The notes beneath the pieces were generated by a model, which was not told the DNA's origin, ran no database searches, and worked only from the letters and a program-made list of their open reading frames with translations. Shown piece after piece: positions 50,329 to 58,650 of a stretch of DNA of 64,000 nucleotides. The stretch spans positions 1-64,000 of the forward strand of contig DASRHY010000158.1 of assembly GCA_035650275.1 (NCBI GenBank), in the 5' to 3' direction. This stretch comes from DASRHY01 sp035650275. Lineage in GTDB: Bacteria > Actinomycetota > Actinomycetes > Propionibacteriales > Kribbellaceae. The position numbers and the translations under genes were made by a program. Every line of letters starts with the position of its first letter. Within the stretch, counting starts at the first letter, position 1.

Positions 50329-50927
50329 CAGGACGACACCTCCCCCCGGGCCTTCAACAGGGCCGCCGGGGCGACGTGCTCGACCGGCAGGCCGCGCCGG
50401 GCGGCGACGGCCTCCGGGGTCTCCAGGCTGCGCAGCGCCGCCACCGTGGCGTGCACCACGTTGATGGCGTTGGCAGAGCCCAGCGACTTGCTGAGTACGT
50501 CGTGGATGCCGGCGCACTCCAGCACGGCGCGAGCCGAACCACCCGCGATCACACCGGTACCGGGAGCGGCCGGGCGCAGCAGTACCACGCCGGCGGCCTT
50601 CTCACCCTGGACCGGGTGCGGGATGGTGCCCTGGATCCGCGGCACCTTGAAGAACGCCTTCTTGGCCTCCTCGACACCCTTGGCGATCGCCGCCGGCACC
50701 TCCTTGGCCTTGCCGTACCCCACACCGACGGTGCCGTCACCGTCGCCGACGACCACGAGGGCGGTGAAGCTGAAGCGACGACCACCCTTCACGACCTTGG
50801 CGACACGGTTGATGGCTACCACGCGCTCGATGTAGGCGGTCTTGTCCGCCGCTTGACCGCGACCACCGTCGCGACCTCGACGGTCGCCACCGGCACCGCC
50901 TCCGCGGCGCTGCTGGCCTCCGCTCAT
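50328..50927 (-). CDS. rpsE: 30S ribosomal protein S5 (uS5)
   Basis: Decoding-fidelity protein at the mRNA entry. 199 aa; an Arg/Gly-rich lead of about 28 residues (GGAGGDRRGRDGGRGQAAD) precedes the core IERVVAINRVAKVVKGGRRF, VGVGYGKAKEVPAAIAKGVE and GVIAGGSARAVLECAGI. The lead is longer than in E. coli but usual in actinobacteria. Follows rplR by 28 bases. Confidence 0.97.
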   Translation of the reverse strand: MSGGQQRRGGGAGGDRRGRDGGRGQAADKTAYIERVVAINRVAKVVKGGRRFSFTALVVVGDGDGTVGVGYGKAKEVPAAIAKGVEEAKKAFFKVPRIQGTIPHPVQGEKAAGVVLLRPAAPGTGVIAGGSARAVLECAGIHDVLSKSLGSANAINVVHATVAALRSLETPEAVAARRGLPVEHVAPAALLKARGEVSS

Positions 50928-50955
50928 GTCGAACTACCTTCCTTCAATCGTGTCG

Positions 50956-51339
50956 TCAGAATCCGAGGCCGCCCTCGCGGGCGCCATCGGCAAGGGCCGC
51001 GATGCGGCCGTGGTACTTGTTCCCGGCGCGGTCGAAGACGACCGACTCCACCCCGGCGGCCTTGGCACGTTCGGCGATCAGGCCGCCGATCGTCTTGGCC
51101 TTCGAGGTCTTGTCGTCGCCGCTGCCGCGCAGGTCGGCCTCCATCGTGGAAGCCGACGCCAGCGTCGTACCGGCGATGTCGTCGATGACCTGCACGAACA
51201 GGTGCCGGGACGACTTGGTGACGACCAGCCGCGGCCGCTCCGGCGTACCGGAGATCTTCTTCCGGACCCGGATCTGCCGACGCAGCCGGGACGCGGTCTT
51301 CTTCGACGTGTGCTTGTGTGCACGCAGCCCAACGGCCAT
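50956..51339 (-). CDS. rplR: 50S ribosomal protein L18 (uL18)
   Basis: Binds 5S rRNA. 127 aa from ATG 51339, two bases after the rplF stop; a GTG at 51345 overlapping that stop would add two residues. AVGLRAHKHTSKKTASRLRR, RPRLVVTKSSRHLFVQVIDD, SVVFDRAGNKYHGRIAALAD and AREGGLGF are typical. Confidence 0.97.
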   Translation of the reverse strand: MAVGLRAHKHTSKKTASRLRRQIRVRKKISGTPERPRLVVTKSSRHLFVQVIDDIAGTTLASASTMEADLRGSGDDKTSKAKTIGGLIAERAKAAGVESVVFDRAGNKYHGRIAALADGAREGGLGF

Positions 51340-51341
51340 CG

Positions 51342-51884
51342 TCACTTACCAGCCTTTCCGACCTTGCGGCGGACCTGCTCGCCCGCGTACCGCACGCCCT
51401 TGCCCTTGTAGGGCTCCGGCTTCCGCAACTTGCGGATGTTCGCGGCCACCTCACCGACCGACTGCTTGTCGATCCCCTGCACCGAGAACCGGGTCGGCGT
51501 CTCCACCGTGAAGGTGATGCCGTCCGGCGCCTGCACCGTGATCGAGTGGCTGTAGCCGAGCGCGAACTCGAGCGTCGTCGGGCCCTTGGCCTGGACGCGG
51601 TAGCCCACGCCGACGATCTCGAGCTTCTTCTCGTAGCCCTGCGTCACACCGATCACCATGTTAGAGACCAACGTGCGGGACAGTCCGTGCAGTTCCTTGC
51701 TCTTGCGCTGGTCGTCCGGACGCGACACGGCGAGTGCGCCGTCGTCGTCCTTCGCGACCGTGATCGGCTCCGCAACAGTGTGCGAGAGCTCGCCCTTGGG
51801 GCCCTTCACCGTGACCGTCTGGCCGTCGATCGTGACGTCGACGCCGGACGGGACCGTGATGGGCAGCTTGCCGATACGAGACAT
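51342..51884 (-). CDS. rplF: 50S ribosomal protein L6 (uL6)
   Basis: Two-lobed protein at the sarcin-ricin loop and factor-binding site. 180 aa: MSRIGKLPITVPSGVDVTI, VKGPKGELSHT, LVSNMVIGVTQGYEKKLEIV, GYSHSITVQAPDGITF and the RKLRKPEPYKGKGVRYAGE end. Normal length. 28 bases after rpsH. Confidence 0.98.
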   Translation of the reverse strand: MSRIGKLPITVPSGVDVTIDGQTVTVKGPKGELSHTVAEPITVAKDDDGALAVSRPDDQRKSKELHGLSRTLVSNMVIGVTQGYEKKLEIVGVGYRVQAKGPTTLEFALGYSHSITVQAPDGITFTVETPTRFSVQGIDKQSVGEVAANIRKLRKPEPYKGKGVRYAGEQVRRKVGKAGK

Positions 51885-51912
51885 GGCTGTGGTCCTCCTT
51901 CCGGTTCTTCCG

Positions 51913-52320
51913 TCACCAGACGTAGGCGAGAACTTCTCCGCCCACGCCCTTGTTCTTGGCCTGCTTGTCGGTCAACAGCCCGTGCGACGTCGAGATGATC
52001 GCGACGCCGAGGCCACCGAGCACCTTGGGCAGGTTGGTCGACTTCGCGTACACGCGAAGCCCTGGCTTGCTGATCCGCCGGACCCCGGCGATCGAGCGCT
52101 CACGGCTCGGGCCGAACTTCAGGTCGACGACCAGGGTCTTGCCCACCGCACCCTCCTTGGGCTCCTCGACCTTGTAGGACGAGATGTAGCCCTCCTGCTG
52201 AAGGATGTCGGCGATGCCGGCCTTGATCTTGCTGTACGGCATCGAGGTCGACTCGTGGTACGCCTGGTTGGCGTTACGCAGACGGGTCAGCATGTCTGCG
52301 ATCGGGTCGGTCATTGTCAT
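51913..52320 (-). CDS. rpsH: 30S ribosomal protein S8 (uS8)
   Basis: Central-domain 16S-binding protein, and in E. coli repressor of the spc operon. 135 aa from ATG 52320 (MTMTDPIADMLTRLRNANQA); ATG 52314 is possible. STSMPYSKIKAGIADILQQE, RRISKPGLRVYAKSTNLPKV and the ISTSHGLLTDKQAKNKGVGG end are standard. The 71-base gap to rpsZ holds no gene. Confidence 0.97.
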   Translation of the reverse strand: MTMTDPIADMLTRLRNANQAYHESTSMPYSKIKAGIADILQQEGYISSYKVEEPKEGAVGKTLVVDLKFGPSRERSIAGVRRISKPGLRVYAKSTNLPKVLGGLGVAIISTSHGLLTDKQAKNKGVGGEVLAYVW

Positions 52321-52391
52321 GGCCTGGGGCCTCTTTCTCACCGCGGTTTCGCGCCGTGGCGACCTGCGGTTGTCGTGGTGGTCTTAGGGGG

Positions 52392-52577
52392 TTACCAGCT
52401 GGACTTGGTCACGCCGGGCAGCTCGCCGCGGTGCGCCATCTCCCGCAGGCAGATCCGGCACAGGCCGAACTTGCGGAAGACCGCCTTCGGCCGGCCGCAG
52501 CGCTGGCAGCGCGTGTAGCCGCGGACGGCGAACTTCGGCTTGCGGGCCTGCTTGACGATCAGTGCTGTCTTCGCCAC
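52392..52577 (-). CDS. rpsZ: 30S ribosomal protein S14 type Z (uS14), zinc form
   Basis: 61 aa short S14: AKTALIVKQARKPKFAVRGY then TRCQRCGRPKAVFRKF, GLCRICLREMAHRGELPG, TKSSW. Two CxxC pairs bind zinc, so this is the zinc-dependent housekeeping copy. Placed between rplE and rpsH as in Gram-positive spc operons; one base after the rplE stop. Confidence 0.97.
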   Translation of the reverse strand: MAKTALIVKQARKPKFAVRGYTRCQRCGRPKAVFRKFGLCRICLREMAHRGELPGVTKSSW

Positions 52578-52578
52578 G

Positions 52579-53151
52579 TCAGTTCTCCTTGAACGGGAAG
52601 CCGAGCGCCCGCAACAGGGCCCGCCCCTCGTCGTCGTTCTTCGCGGTGGTCACCACGGTGATGTCCATGCCCCGGGACCGGTCGATCTTGTCCTGGTTGA
52701 TCTCGTGGAACATCACCTGCTCGGTCAGGCCGAAGGTGTAGTTCCCGTTGCCGTCGAACTGCTTGGGCGACAGCCCGCGGAAGTCACGGATCCGCGGCAG
52801 CGCGAGCGCCAGCAGCCGGTCCAGGAACTCCCACATCCGGTCGCCGCGCAGCGTCACGTGCGCACCGATCGGCATCCCCTCGCGGAGCTTGAACTGCGCG
52901 ATCGACTTGCGGGCCTTGGTCACGGTCGGCTTCTGGCCGGTGATCGCGGCCAGGTCCTTCACCGCGCCGTCGATCAGCTTCGAGTCCCGGGCCGCCTCGC
53001 CGACGCCCATGTTCACCACGATCTTGGTGAGCGCGGGCACCTGCATGACGTTCTCGAACCCGAACTCCTCGCGGAGCTTCGCGACGATCTCCTCGCGGTA
53101 CTTGGTCTTCAGCCGCGGCTGAACCTTGGTCTCGGCAGCGGTTGCACTCAT
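52579..53151 (-). CDS. rplE: 50S ribosomal protein L5 (uL5)
   Basis: Binds 5S rRNA and contacts P-site tRNA. 190 aa: LKTKYREEIVAKLREEFGFE, VPALTKIVVNMGVGEAARDS, GQKPTVTKARKSIAQFKLRE, GDRMWEFLDRLLALALPRIR and DITVVTTAKNDDEGRALLRA. Its start shares a base with the rplX stop. Normal length. Confidence 0.98.
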   Translation of the reverse strand: MSATAAETKVQPRLKTKYREEIVAKLREEFGFENVMQVPALTKIVVNMGVGEAARDSKLIDGAVKDLAAITGQKPTVTKARKSIAQFKLREGMPIGAHVTLRGDRMWEFLDRLLALALPRIRDFRGLSPKQFDGNGNYTFGLTEQVMFHEINQDKIDRSRGMDITVVTTAKNDDEGRALLRALGFPFKEN

Positions 53152-53552
53152 CAGATCTCCTCGCCGGTCCGCCGCGCGATCCGCACGCTGCGGTAGCCGG
53201 TGTACGTCGAGCCGTCGGGCCGACGCTTCTGGACCTCGACGCGGTTGTAGCCGACGCGGGTCGTCACCTTGCGCTTCTTGCCGTCGTCGTCGGTCACCTC
53301 GACCAGCAGCATCACGTTGGAGGCGTGGATCGGAGCCTCCTGGGTGACGATGCCGCCGGTGGTGCCGCCGCGCTGGGTCTGCTGCACCTTGGTGTGCTTC
53401 TTGACCCGGTTCACGCCCTCGACGATCACGCGCTCGGCCTCCGGCAGCACCGAGATGACCTTGCCCTCGAGACCCTTCGCCTTGCCGGAGACGACGCGGA
53501 CCGTGTCGCCCTTCTTCACGTGCAGTGTGCGCCGGTTACCGTTCTGAGCCAT
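53151..53552 (-). CDS. rplX: 50S ribosomal protein L24 (uL24)
   Basis: Assembly-initiator protein near the tunnel exit. 133 aa against about 104 in E. coli, the added part being C-terminal (VEVQKRRPDGSTYTGYRSVR). Core: HVKKGDTVRVVSGKAKGLEG, VISVLPEAERVIVEGVNRVK, GGIVTQEAPIHASNVMLL. Overlaps rplN by one base. Confidence 0.97.
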   Translation of the reverse strand: MAQNGNRRTLHVKKGDTVRVVSGKAKGLEGKVISVLPEAERVIVEGVNRVKKHTKVQQTQRGGTTGGIVTQEAPIHASNVMLLVEVTDDDGKKRKVTTRVGYNRVEVQKRRPDGSTYTGYRSVRIARRTGEEI

Positions 53553-53920
53553 CAGAGCACCTCCGGCGCGAGCGAGACGATCTTCATGTAGCGCTTCTCG
53601 CGCAGCTCCCGGCCGACCGGGCCGAAGATTCGGGTACCACGCGGCTCGCCGTTCGGGTTCAGGATCACCGCGGCGTTCTCGTCGAACCGGATGTAGGAGC
53701 CGTCCGGACGCCGGCGCTCCTTCACCGTACGGACGATGACCGCCTTCACGACGTCGCCCTTCTTCACGCCGCCGCCCGGGATCGCGTCCTTGACGGTGGC
53801 GACGATCGTGTCACCGACACCGGCGTAGCGCCGGCCCGAGCCACCGAGAACGCGGATGCACAAGATCTCCTTGGCACCAGTGTTGTCGGCGACCTTGAGT
53901 CGCGACTCCTGCTGGATCAT
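53552..53920 (-). CDS. rplN: 50S ribosomal protein L14 (uL14)
   Basis: Intersubunit bridge protein and docking site of the silencing factor RsfS. 122 aa, starts MIQQESRLKVADNTGAKEIL; CIRVLGGSGRRYAGVGDTIV, KGDVVKAVIVRTVKERRRPD and IFGPVGRELREKRYMKIVSL follow. Overlaps rpsQ by 4 bases (ATGA). Confidence 0.98.
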   Translation of the reverse strand: MIQQESRLKVADNTGAKEILCIRVLGGSGRRYAGVGDTIVATVKDAIPGGGVKKGDVVKAVIVRTVKERRRPDGSYIRFDENAAVILNPNGEPRGTRIFGPVGRELREKRYMKIVSLAPEVL

Positions 53921-54231
53921 TTGGCCTTCTCCAAAATCTCTACGACCCGCCAGCGCTTGGTGGCCGACAGCGGCCGGGTCTCCATCAGGAGGACCCGGTC
54001 GCCGGTGCCACAGGCGTTCTGCTCGTCGTGGGCCTTCAGCTTGCTGGTACGGCGGATGACCTTGCCGTACAGCGGGTGCTTCACGCGGTCCTCGACCTCG
54101 ACCGTGACCGTCTTGTCCATCTTGTCGCTCAGCACCAGACCCTCACGGGTCTTGCGGCGGCCGCGCGCCTCGGTCGTGGTCACGTTCTGCACAGCGTCCT
54201 TCGCGGTCTCGTTCACAGTGTTCTCGGTCAT
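53917..54231 (-). CDS. rpsQ: 30S ribosomal protein S17 (uS17)
   Basis: Primary 16S 5'-domain binder, OB fold. 104 aa; about 22 N-terminal residues (TENTVNETAKDAVQNVTTTE) are an acidic addition before RGRRKTREGLVLSDKMDKTV and EVEDRVKHPLYGKVIRRTSK. Core ends ETRPLSATKRWRVVEILEKA. ATGA overlaps on both sides. Confidence 0.97.
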   Translation of the reverse strand: MTENTVNETAKDAVQNVTTTEARGRRKTREGLVLSDKMDKTVTVEVEDRVKHPLYGKVIRRTSKLKAHDEQNACGTGDRVLLMETRPLSATKRWRVVEILEKAK

Positions 54232-54524
54232 GCCTTGGCCTCTTCACGGGTCTCGGACTCGGCATCCTCAGCGGCGCTGTCGTCAGCGAGCGCGGGGACG
54301 CTGTCACCGTCGACGTCGTCGGTGATACCGAGCGCCCGCTCCGTGAGCACGGTGTAGATCCGCGCGATGTCCTTGCGGACGGCGCGCAGCCGGCCGTGCG
54401 ACTCCAGCTGGCCGGTGGCCGCCTGGAAGCGGAGGTTGAACAGCTCCTCCTTGGCGCTGCCCAGCTTCTCGAGCAGCTCGTCGCGACCCAGGTTCCGCAG
54501 CTCTGCGGCGGTCAGGGTGGCCAT
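54228..54524 (-). CDS. rpmC: 50S ribosomal protein L29 (uL29) with acidic tail
   Basis: Two-helix hairpin protein at the tunnel exit, beside L23. 98 aa against the usual 65-70; core LTAAELRNLGRDELLEKLGS, KEELFNLRFQAATGQLESHG and LRAVRKDIARIYTVLTERAL, then an acidic tail of about 28 residues (DSVPALADDSAAEDAESETR). Shares a base with rplP and four with rpsQ. Confidence 0.96.
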   Translation of the reverse strand: MATLTAAELRNLGRDELLEKLGSAKEELFNLRFQAATGQLESHGRLRAVRKDIARIYTVLTERALGITDDVDGDSVPALADDSAAEDAESETREEAKA

Positions 54525-54943
54525 CAGTACTCACCTGCCTCACGGCTGACGAAGCGGCACTTCATCGGCAGCTTGTGGATCGCGCGGCGCAGGGCCTCGC
54601 GAGCGACTTCCTCCGGTACACCGGACAGCTCGAACATCACCCGGCCGGCCTTGACGTTGGCGACCCACCACTCCGGCGAGCCCTTGCCGGAACCCATCCG
54701 GGTCTCGGCGGGCTTCTTGGTCAGCGGGCGGTCCGGGTAGATGTTGATCCAGACCTTTCCGCCACGCTTGATGTGCCGGGTCATGGCGATACGAGCGGAC
54801 TCGATCTGCCGGTTGGTGACGTAGTGGCTCTCCAGCGCCTGGATGCCGAAGTCACCGAAGGCCAGCGTCGTACCGCCCTTGGCAACACCGGTCCGCTTCG
54901 GGTGGTGCTGCTTGCGGTGCTTGACCTTGCGTGGGATGAGCAC
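54524..54943 (-). CDS. rplP: 50S ribosomal protein L16 (uL16)
   Basis: Helps shape the A site of the large subunit. 139 aa: MLIPRKVKHRKQHHPKRTGV, FGDFGIQALESHYVTNRQIE, SARIAMTRHIKRGGKVWINI, RMGSGKGSPEWWVANVKAGR. Normal length. Three bases after rpsC. Confidence 0.98.
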   Translation of the reverse strand: MLIPRKVKHRKQHHPKRTGVAKGGTTLAFGDFGIQALESHYVTNRQIESARIAMTRHIKRGGKVWINIYPDRPLTKKPAETRMGSGKGSPEWWVANVKAGRVMFELSGVPEEVAREALRRAIHKLPMKCRFVSREAGEY

Positions 54944-54946
54944 GGT

Positions 54947-55816
54947 TCAGCTCTCCTTCTGGCCGGTCTCGGCCGGCGCCGACTGCACGGCGTCGGCCGC
55001 GGGGGCCTCCGCCTTGGCGCGCTCGGCACCGGCGTCACGACGGTCGTCACGGCGGTCGTCACGGCCCCGACCACCACGGTCGCCGCGGTCACCCCGGTCA
55101 CCACGGTCAGCACGGTCACCACGACGCGGCGGACGGGTGCGCTGCTGCTGCGCGGCGCGGGCCGCGGCCTGCGCCTCACGCTCGGCGCGGGTACCGGCGA
55201 CGTCGCCCTTGTAGATCCAGACCTTCACGCCGATCCGGCCGAAGGTCGTGCGGGCCTCGTAGAAGCCGTAGTCGATGTCCGCGCGCAGCGTGTGCAGCGG
55301 CACCTGGCCCTCGCGGTAGAACTCCGACCGCGACATCTCGGCGCCACCGAGGCGACCGGAGCACTGGATCCGGATGCCCTTCGCGCCGCCGCGCATCGAG
55401 GTCTGCATCGCCTTGCGCATCGCCCGGCGGAACGCGACCCGGCCGGACAGCTGCTCGGCCACGCCCTGCGCCACCAGCTGCGCGTCGATCTCGGCGTTCT
55501 TCACCTCGAGGATGTTCAGCTGCACCTGCTTGCCGGTGAGCTGCTCAAGGCTGCCGCGGATCCGGTCGGCCTCCGCACCCCGGCGGCCGATCACGATGCC
55601 CGGCCGCGCAGTGTGGATGTCCACCCGGACCCGGTCACGGGTGCGCTCGATCTCCACTCTGGAGATGCCGGCGCGCTCCATGCCCTTGCTCAGCAGGCGG
55701 CGGATCTTGACGTCCTCACCCACGTAGTCCCGGTACAGCTTGTCGGCGTACCACCGGCTCTTGTGGTCGGTGGTGATACCGAGGCGGAACCCGTGCGGGT
55801 TGACCTTCTGCCCCAC
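54947..55816 (-). CDS. rpsC: 30S ribosomal protein S3 (uS3) with Arg/Gly/Asp-repeat tail
   Basis: KH-domain protein at the mRNA entry, with helicase activity in the ribosome. 289 aa; E. coli has 233. Core: MGQKVNPHGFRLGITTDHKS, ARPGIVIGRRGAEADRIRGS, GRLGGAEMSRSEFYREGQVP and the FGRIGVKVWIYKGDV end. From about residue 230 a disordered tail follows with repeated Arg-Gly-Asp units (RADRGDRGDRGDRGG) and an acidic end. Overlaps rplV by one base. Confidence 0.97.
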   Translation of the reverse strand: MGQKVNPHGFRLGITTDHKSRWYADKLYRDYVGEDVKIRRLLSKGMERAGISRVEIERTRDRVRVDIHTARPGIVIGRRGAEADRIRGSLEQLTGKQVQLNILEVKNAEIDAQLVAQGVAEQLSGRVAFRRAMRKAMQTSMRGGAKGIRIQCSGRLGGAEMSRSEFYREGQVPLHTLRADIDYGFYEARTTFGRIGVKVWIYKGDVAGTRAEREAQAAARAAQQQRTRPPRRGDRADRGDRGDRGDRGGRGRDDRRDDRRDAGAERAKAEAPAADAVQSAPAETGQKES

Positions 55817-56460
55817 TATCGGGTCCTCTCCTTCTTCTCGGTGTCGGCCGACTTCGCGGCCGTCTTCTTCGCGGTCTTCTTCGCCGGCGCCTTGTCCTCG
55901 GCCTTGACCGTGCTCTTCTTCGCCGTCGACTTCTTCGCGGTCGACTTCTCGGCCGTCGACTTCTTGGCTGCGCTCTTCTTGGCCGGTGCCTCGTCGGCCG
56001 CCTTCTTGGCGGTCGCCTTGGTCGCCTTCTTGGCGGCCTTCGGCTCCGGCTTCGGCTCGTCGTCGTCCAGCCGCGGCTGCACCACGACGGTGATGTGGCT
56101 GGTCCGCTTGTCGATCCGGGTGGCCCGGCCCTGCGCTCGCGGCCGGTGCCGCTTCAGGGTCGGTCCCTCGTCCACGAAGGCCTTGGCCACGACCAGGTCG
56201 CCACGGCTGAGGTGCTCGGTGCTCTCCGCGTTCGCCGCGGCGCTGTCGACGACCTTGTACACGGTCGCGGCAGCGGCCTGCGGGGCGAACTTCAGAGTCG
56301 CGAGCGCGTCGTCGACGCCCATGCCGCGCACCAGGTCGACCACGCGACGCGCCTTCATCGGCGTCACGCGGACGAAGCGCGCGACCGCGAAGGCGCCGGG
56401 CTCCTCGCCCAGCAGGCTCTCGCGACGGGCGCTGGTGGCCCTACGCTCCATAACGCTCAT
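55816..56460 (-). CDS. rplV: 50S ribosomal protein L22 (uL22) with histone-like Lys/Ala tail
   Basis: Lines the peptide exit tunnel. 214 aa against about 110-120. Residues about 22-130 are normal L22 (FAVARFVRVTPMKARRVVDL, ALATLKFAPQAAAATVYKVV, TLKRHRPRAQGRATRIDKRT). Residues 131-214 are a Lys/Ala/Ser-rich tail with repeated AAKKST-like units, resembling histone H1 or HU tails. The coding DNA has matching CTTCTTCGCGGTCGA-like repeats at about 55,860-56,010. The tail is in frame and starts after a DDDEPKPEP linker. Confidence 0.96.
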   Translation of the reverse strand: MSVMERRATSARRESLLGEEPGAFAVARFVRVTPMKARRVVDLVRGMGVDDALATLKFAPQAAAATVYKVVDSAAANAESTEHLSRGDLVVAKAFVDEGPTLKRHRPRAQGRATRIDKRTSHITVVVQPRLDDDEPKPEPKAAKKATKATAKKAADEAPAKKSAAKKSTAEKSTAKKSTAKKSTVKAEDKAPAKKTAKKTAAKSADTEKKERTR

Positions 56461-56509
56461 GATGTTCGAATCTCTCCGTAGGTTGCTTGCGCTTCGTCAC
56501 CGACCGAGG

Positions 56510-56791
56510 TCAGCGACGCCGTGCCTTGCGGTCGTCCTTCTCGTGGCCCCGGAACGTCCGGGTCGGGGCGAACTCGCCGAGCTTGTGCCCGACCATCGAG
56601 TCCGTCACGAACACCGGCACGTGCTTGCGGCCGTCGTGCACCGCCAGCGTGTGGCCGATCATGTCCGGCACGATCATCGATCGGCGGGACCAGGTCTTGA
56701 TGACGTTCTTGGTGCCCTTCTCGTTCTGCACCTCCACCTTCTTCATCAGGTGGTGGTCGACGAACGGGCCCTTCTTCAGGCTGCGTGGCAT
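56510..56791 (-). CDS. rpsS: 30S ribosomal protein S19 (uS19)
   Basis: Head protein near the A-site tRNA. 93 aa, starts MPRSLKKGPFVDHHLMKKVE; KTWSRRSMIVPDMIGHTLAV, HDGRKHVPVFVTDSMVGHKL and GEFAPTRTFRGHEKDDRKAR complete it. Normal length. 49 bases before rplV, 16 after rplB. Confidence 0.98.
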   Translation of the reverse strand: MPRSLKKGPFVDHHLMKKVEVQNEKGTKNVIKTWSRRSMIVPDMIGHTLAVHDGRKHVPVFVTDSMVGHKLGEFAPTRTFRGHEKDDRKARRR

Positions 56792-56807
56792 CTGTCCGGC
56801 TCCTTAC

Positions 56808-57641
56808 TCAGCGCTTCTTGCCGGCCTTGCGGCGCCGGACGATCATGCGGTCGCTTTCCTTACGGGTACGGGTACGGCCCTCGGGCTTGCCCCACGGCGA
56901 GACCGGGTGGCGACCACCGGAGGTCTTGCCCTCACCACCGCCGTGGGGGTGGTCCACCGGGTTCATCGCCACACCGCGCACGGTCGGGCGCTTGCCCTTC
57001 CACCGCATCCGGCCGGCCTTGCCCCAGTTGATGTTCGACTGGTCGGCGTTGCCTACCTCGCCGACGGTCGCGCGGCAGCGCACGTCGACCATCCGCATCT
57101 CACCGGACGGCATCCGCAGCGTGGCGAGCTTGCCCTCCTTGGCGACGAGCTGGATGCTCGCACCGGCGGAGCGGGCCATCTTCGCGCCGCCACCCGGGCG
57201 CAGCTCCACGGCGTGCACCGTGGTACCGACCGGGATGTTGCGCAGCGGCAGGTTGTTGCCCGGCTTGATGTCGGCGGACGCGCCGTTCTCGACCATCGTG
57301 CCCTGCCTCAGGTTCGCCGGCGCGAGGATGTAGCGCTTCTCGCCGTCGACGTAGTGCAGCAGCGCGATCCGCGCGGTGCGGTTCGGGTCGTACTCGATGT
57401 GCGCGACCTTGGCCGGCACACCGTCCTTGTCGTACCGCTTGAAGTCGATCAGCCGGTAGGCGCGCTTGTGACCGCCGCCCTTGTGCCGGCTGGTGATCTT
57501 GCCGGTCGTGTTCCGGCCACCGGACTTCGGCAGCGGGCGCAGCAGCGACTTCTCCGGGGTCGAACGGGTGAGCTCGACGAAGTCGGCCACGCTCGAGCCA
57601 CGGCGGCCCGGCGTCGTCGGCTTGTATTTGCGGATACCCAT
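56808..57641 (-). CDS. rplB: 50S ribosomal protein L2 (uL2)
   Basis: Essential for peptidyl transfer and subunit joining. 277 aa: MGIRKYKPTTPGRRGSSVAD, RNTTGKITSRHKGGGHKRAY, GAKMARSAGASIQLVAKEGK and the conserved MNPVDHPHGGGEGKTSGGRH loop with the key His. Shares a base with the rplW stop. Confidence 0.99.
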   Translation of the reverse strand: MGIRKYKPTTPGRRGSSVADFVELTRSTPEKSLLRPLPKSGGRNTTGKITSRHKGGGHKRAYRLIDFKRYDKDGVPAKVAHIEYDPNRTARIALLHYVDGEKRYILAPANLRQGTMVENGASADIKPGNNLPLRNIPVGTTVHAVELRPGGGAKMARSAGASIQLVAKEGKLATLRMPSGEMRMVDVRCRATVGEVGNADQSNINWGKAGRMRWKGKRPTVRGVAMNPVDHPHGGGEGKTSGGRHPVSPWGKPEGRTRTRKESDRMIVRRRKAGKKR

Positions 57642-57946
57642 TACGACTGGCCTCCGAAGATGTCGATGCGGTCGTCACCCTTGAGCGTGACGATCGCCCG
57701 CTTGCTGTCCGGGCGCTTGCCCCAGCCGTACCGGGTACGACGGCGCTTGCCCTTGCGGTTGATGGTGTTGACGTCGCTGACCTTGACCTTGAACACCTTC
57801 TCGACCGCGAGCTTGATCTCGGTCTTGTTGGCGTCCGGCGCGACCTCGAACGTGTATTTCTGCTCGTCCAGCAGGCCGTAGCTCTTCTCGCTCACGACCG
57901 GCCGCAGCAGCACGTCCCGCGGATCCTTGTTGACTCCGTGGCTCAT
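57641..57946 (-). CDS. rplW: 50S ribosomal protein L23 (uL23)
   Basis: Docking site of trigger factor and SRP at the tunnel exit. 101 aa: DPRDVLLRPVVSEKSYGLLD, KYTFEVAPDANKTEIKLAVE, VSDVNTINRKGKRRRTRYGW and AIVTLKGDDRIDIFGGQ. Overlaps rplD by 4 bases and rplB by one. Confidence 0.98.
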   Translation of the reverse strand: MSHGVNKDPRDVLLRPVVSEKSYGLLDEQKYTFEVAPDANKTEIKLAVEKVFKVKVSDVNTINRKGKRRRTRYGWGKRPDSKRAIVTLKGDDRIDIFGGQS

Positions 57947-58650
57947 GCCTTCTCCTCCTCGGCCCCTGCCTCGACGGCTTCGCTCTCGGTGGCAGTGGCC
58001 TTGACCGACTTGCCCTTGGGAGCACCCGCGACGAACGCGTCGAACGCGGCGCGGGTGAAGACCACGTCGTCACTGCAGAGCACGTCGTACGGGTTCAGCT
58101 GGTCGACCGCGATCAGGTGCACGGCCGGCGCGTTGCGCAGGCTCAGCCACACCGTCTCCTCGGCGCGGTCCAGCACCACCAGCGGGCGCGGGCGCTCGGT
58201 GACCTTGGCCAGCACCTTGAGCGCGGTCTTGGTGGACGGGGTGTCGCTGTCGCCGAAGCTCGCCACCACGTGCACCCGGCCGTCCCGGGCCCGGTCCGAC
58301 AGCGCGCCGCGCAGTGCGGCCGCCTTCATCTTCTTCGGGGTCCGCTGGCTGTAGTCCCGCGGCACCGGGCCGTGCACGACGCCACCGCCGGTGAACTGCG
58401 GTGCGCGGATCGAGCCCTGCCGGGCGCGACCGGTGCCCTTCTGCCGGTACGGCTTGGCGCCACCGCCGCGGACCTCGGCCCGGGTCTTGGTCTTGTGCGT
58501 GCCCTGGCGGGCCGCGGCCAGCTGGCCGACGACGACCTGGTGGATCAGCGGGATGTTGACCTGTACGTCGAAGATCTCCGCGGGCAGCTCGACCGAGCCG
58601 GACTTCGCGACCTTGTCGCCCTTGACGGCGACGACGTCGATGCTCGTCAC
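57943..58650 (-). CDS. rplD: 50S ribosomal protein L4 (uL4)
   Basis: Tunnel protein; in E. coli also represses the S10 operon. 235 aa: PAEIFDVQVNIPLIHQVVVG, RQGTHKTKTRAEVRGGGAKP, RQKGTGRARQGSIRAPQFTG and PRDYSQRTPKKMKAAALRGA. The tail (GKSVKATATESEAVEAGAEE) is a short acidic extension. ATGA overlaps at both ends. Confidence 0.98.
   Translation of the reverse strand: MTSIDVVAVKGDKVAKSGSVELPAEIFDVQVNIPLIHQVVVGQLAAARQGTHKTKTRAEVRGGGAKPYRQKGTGRARQGSIRAPQFTGGGVVHGPVPRDYSQRTPKKMKAAALRGALSDRARDGRVHVVASFGDSDTPSTKTALKVLAKVTERPRPLVVLDRAEETVWLSLRNAPAVHLIAVDQLNPYDVLCSDDVVFTRAAFDAFVAGAPKGKSVKATATESEAVEAGAEEEKA

Noticed and set aside
55860..56010. CRISPR-like direct repeats
   Set aside because: They are codon-phase repeats in the Lys/Ala tail of rplV, without unique spacers. 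The same holds for the Arg-Gly-Asp repeats in rpsC near 55,030-55,130.
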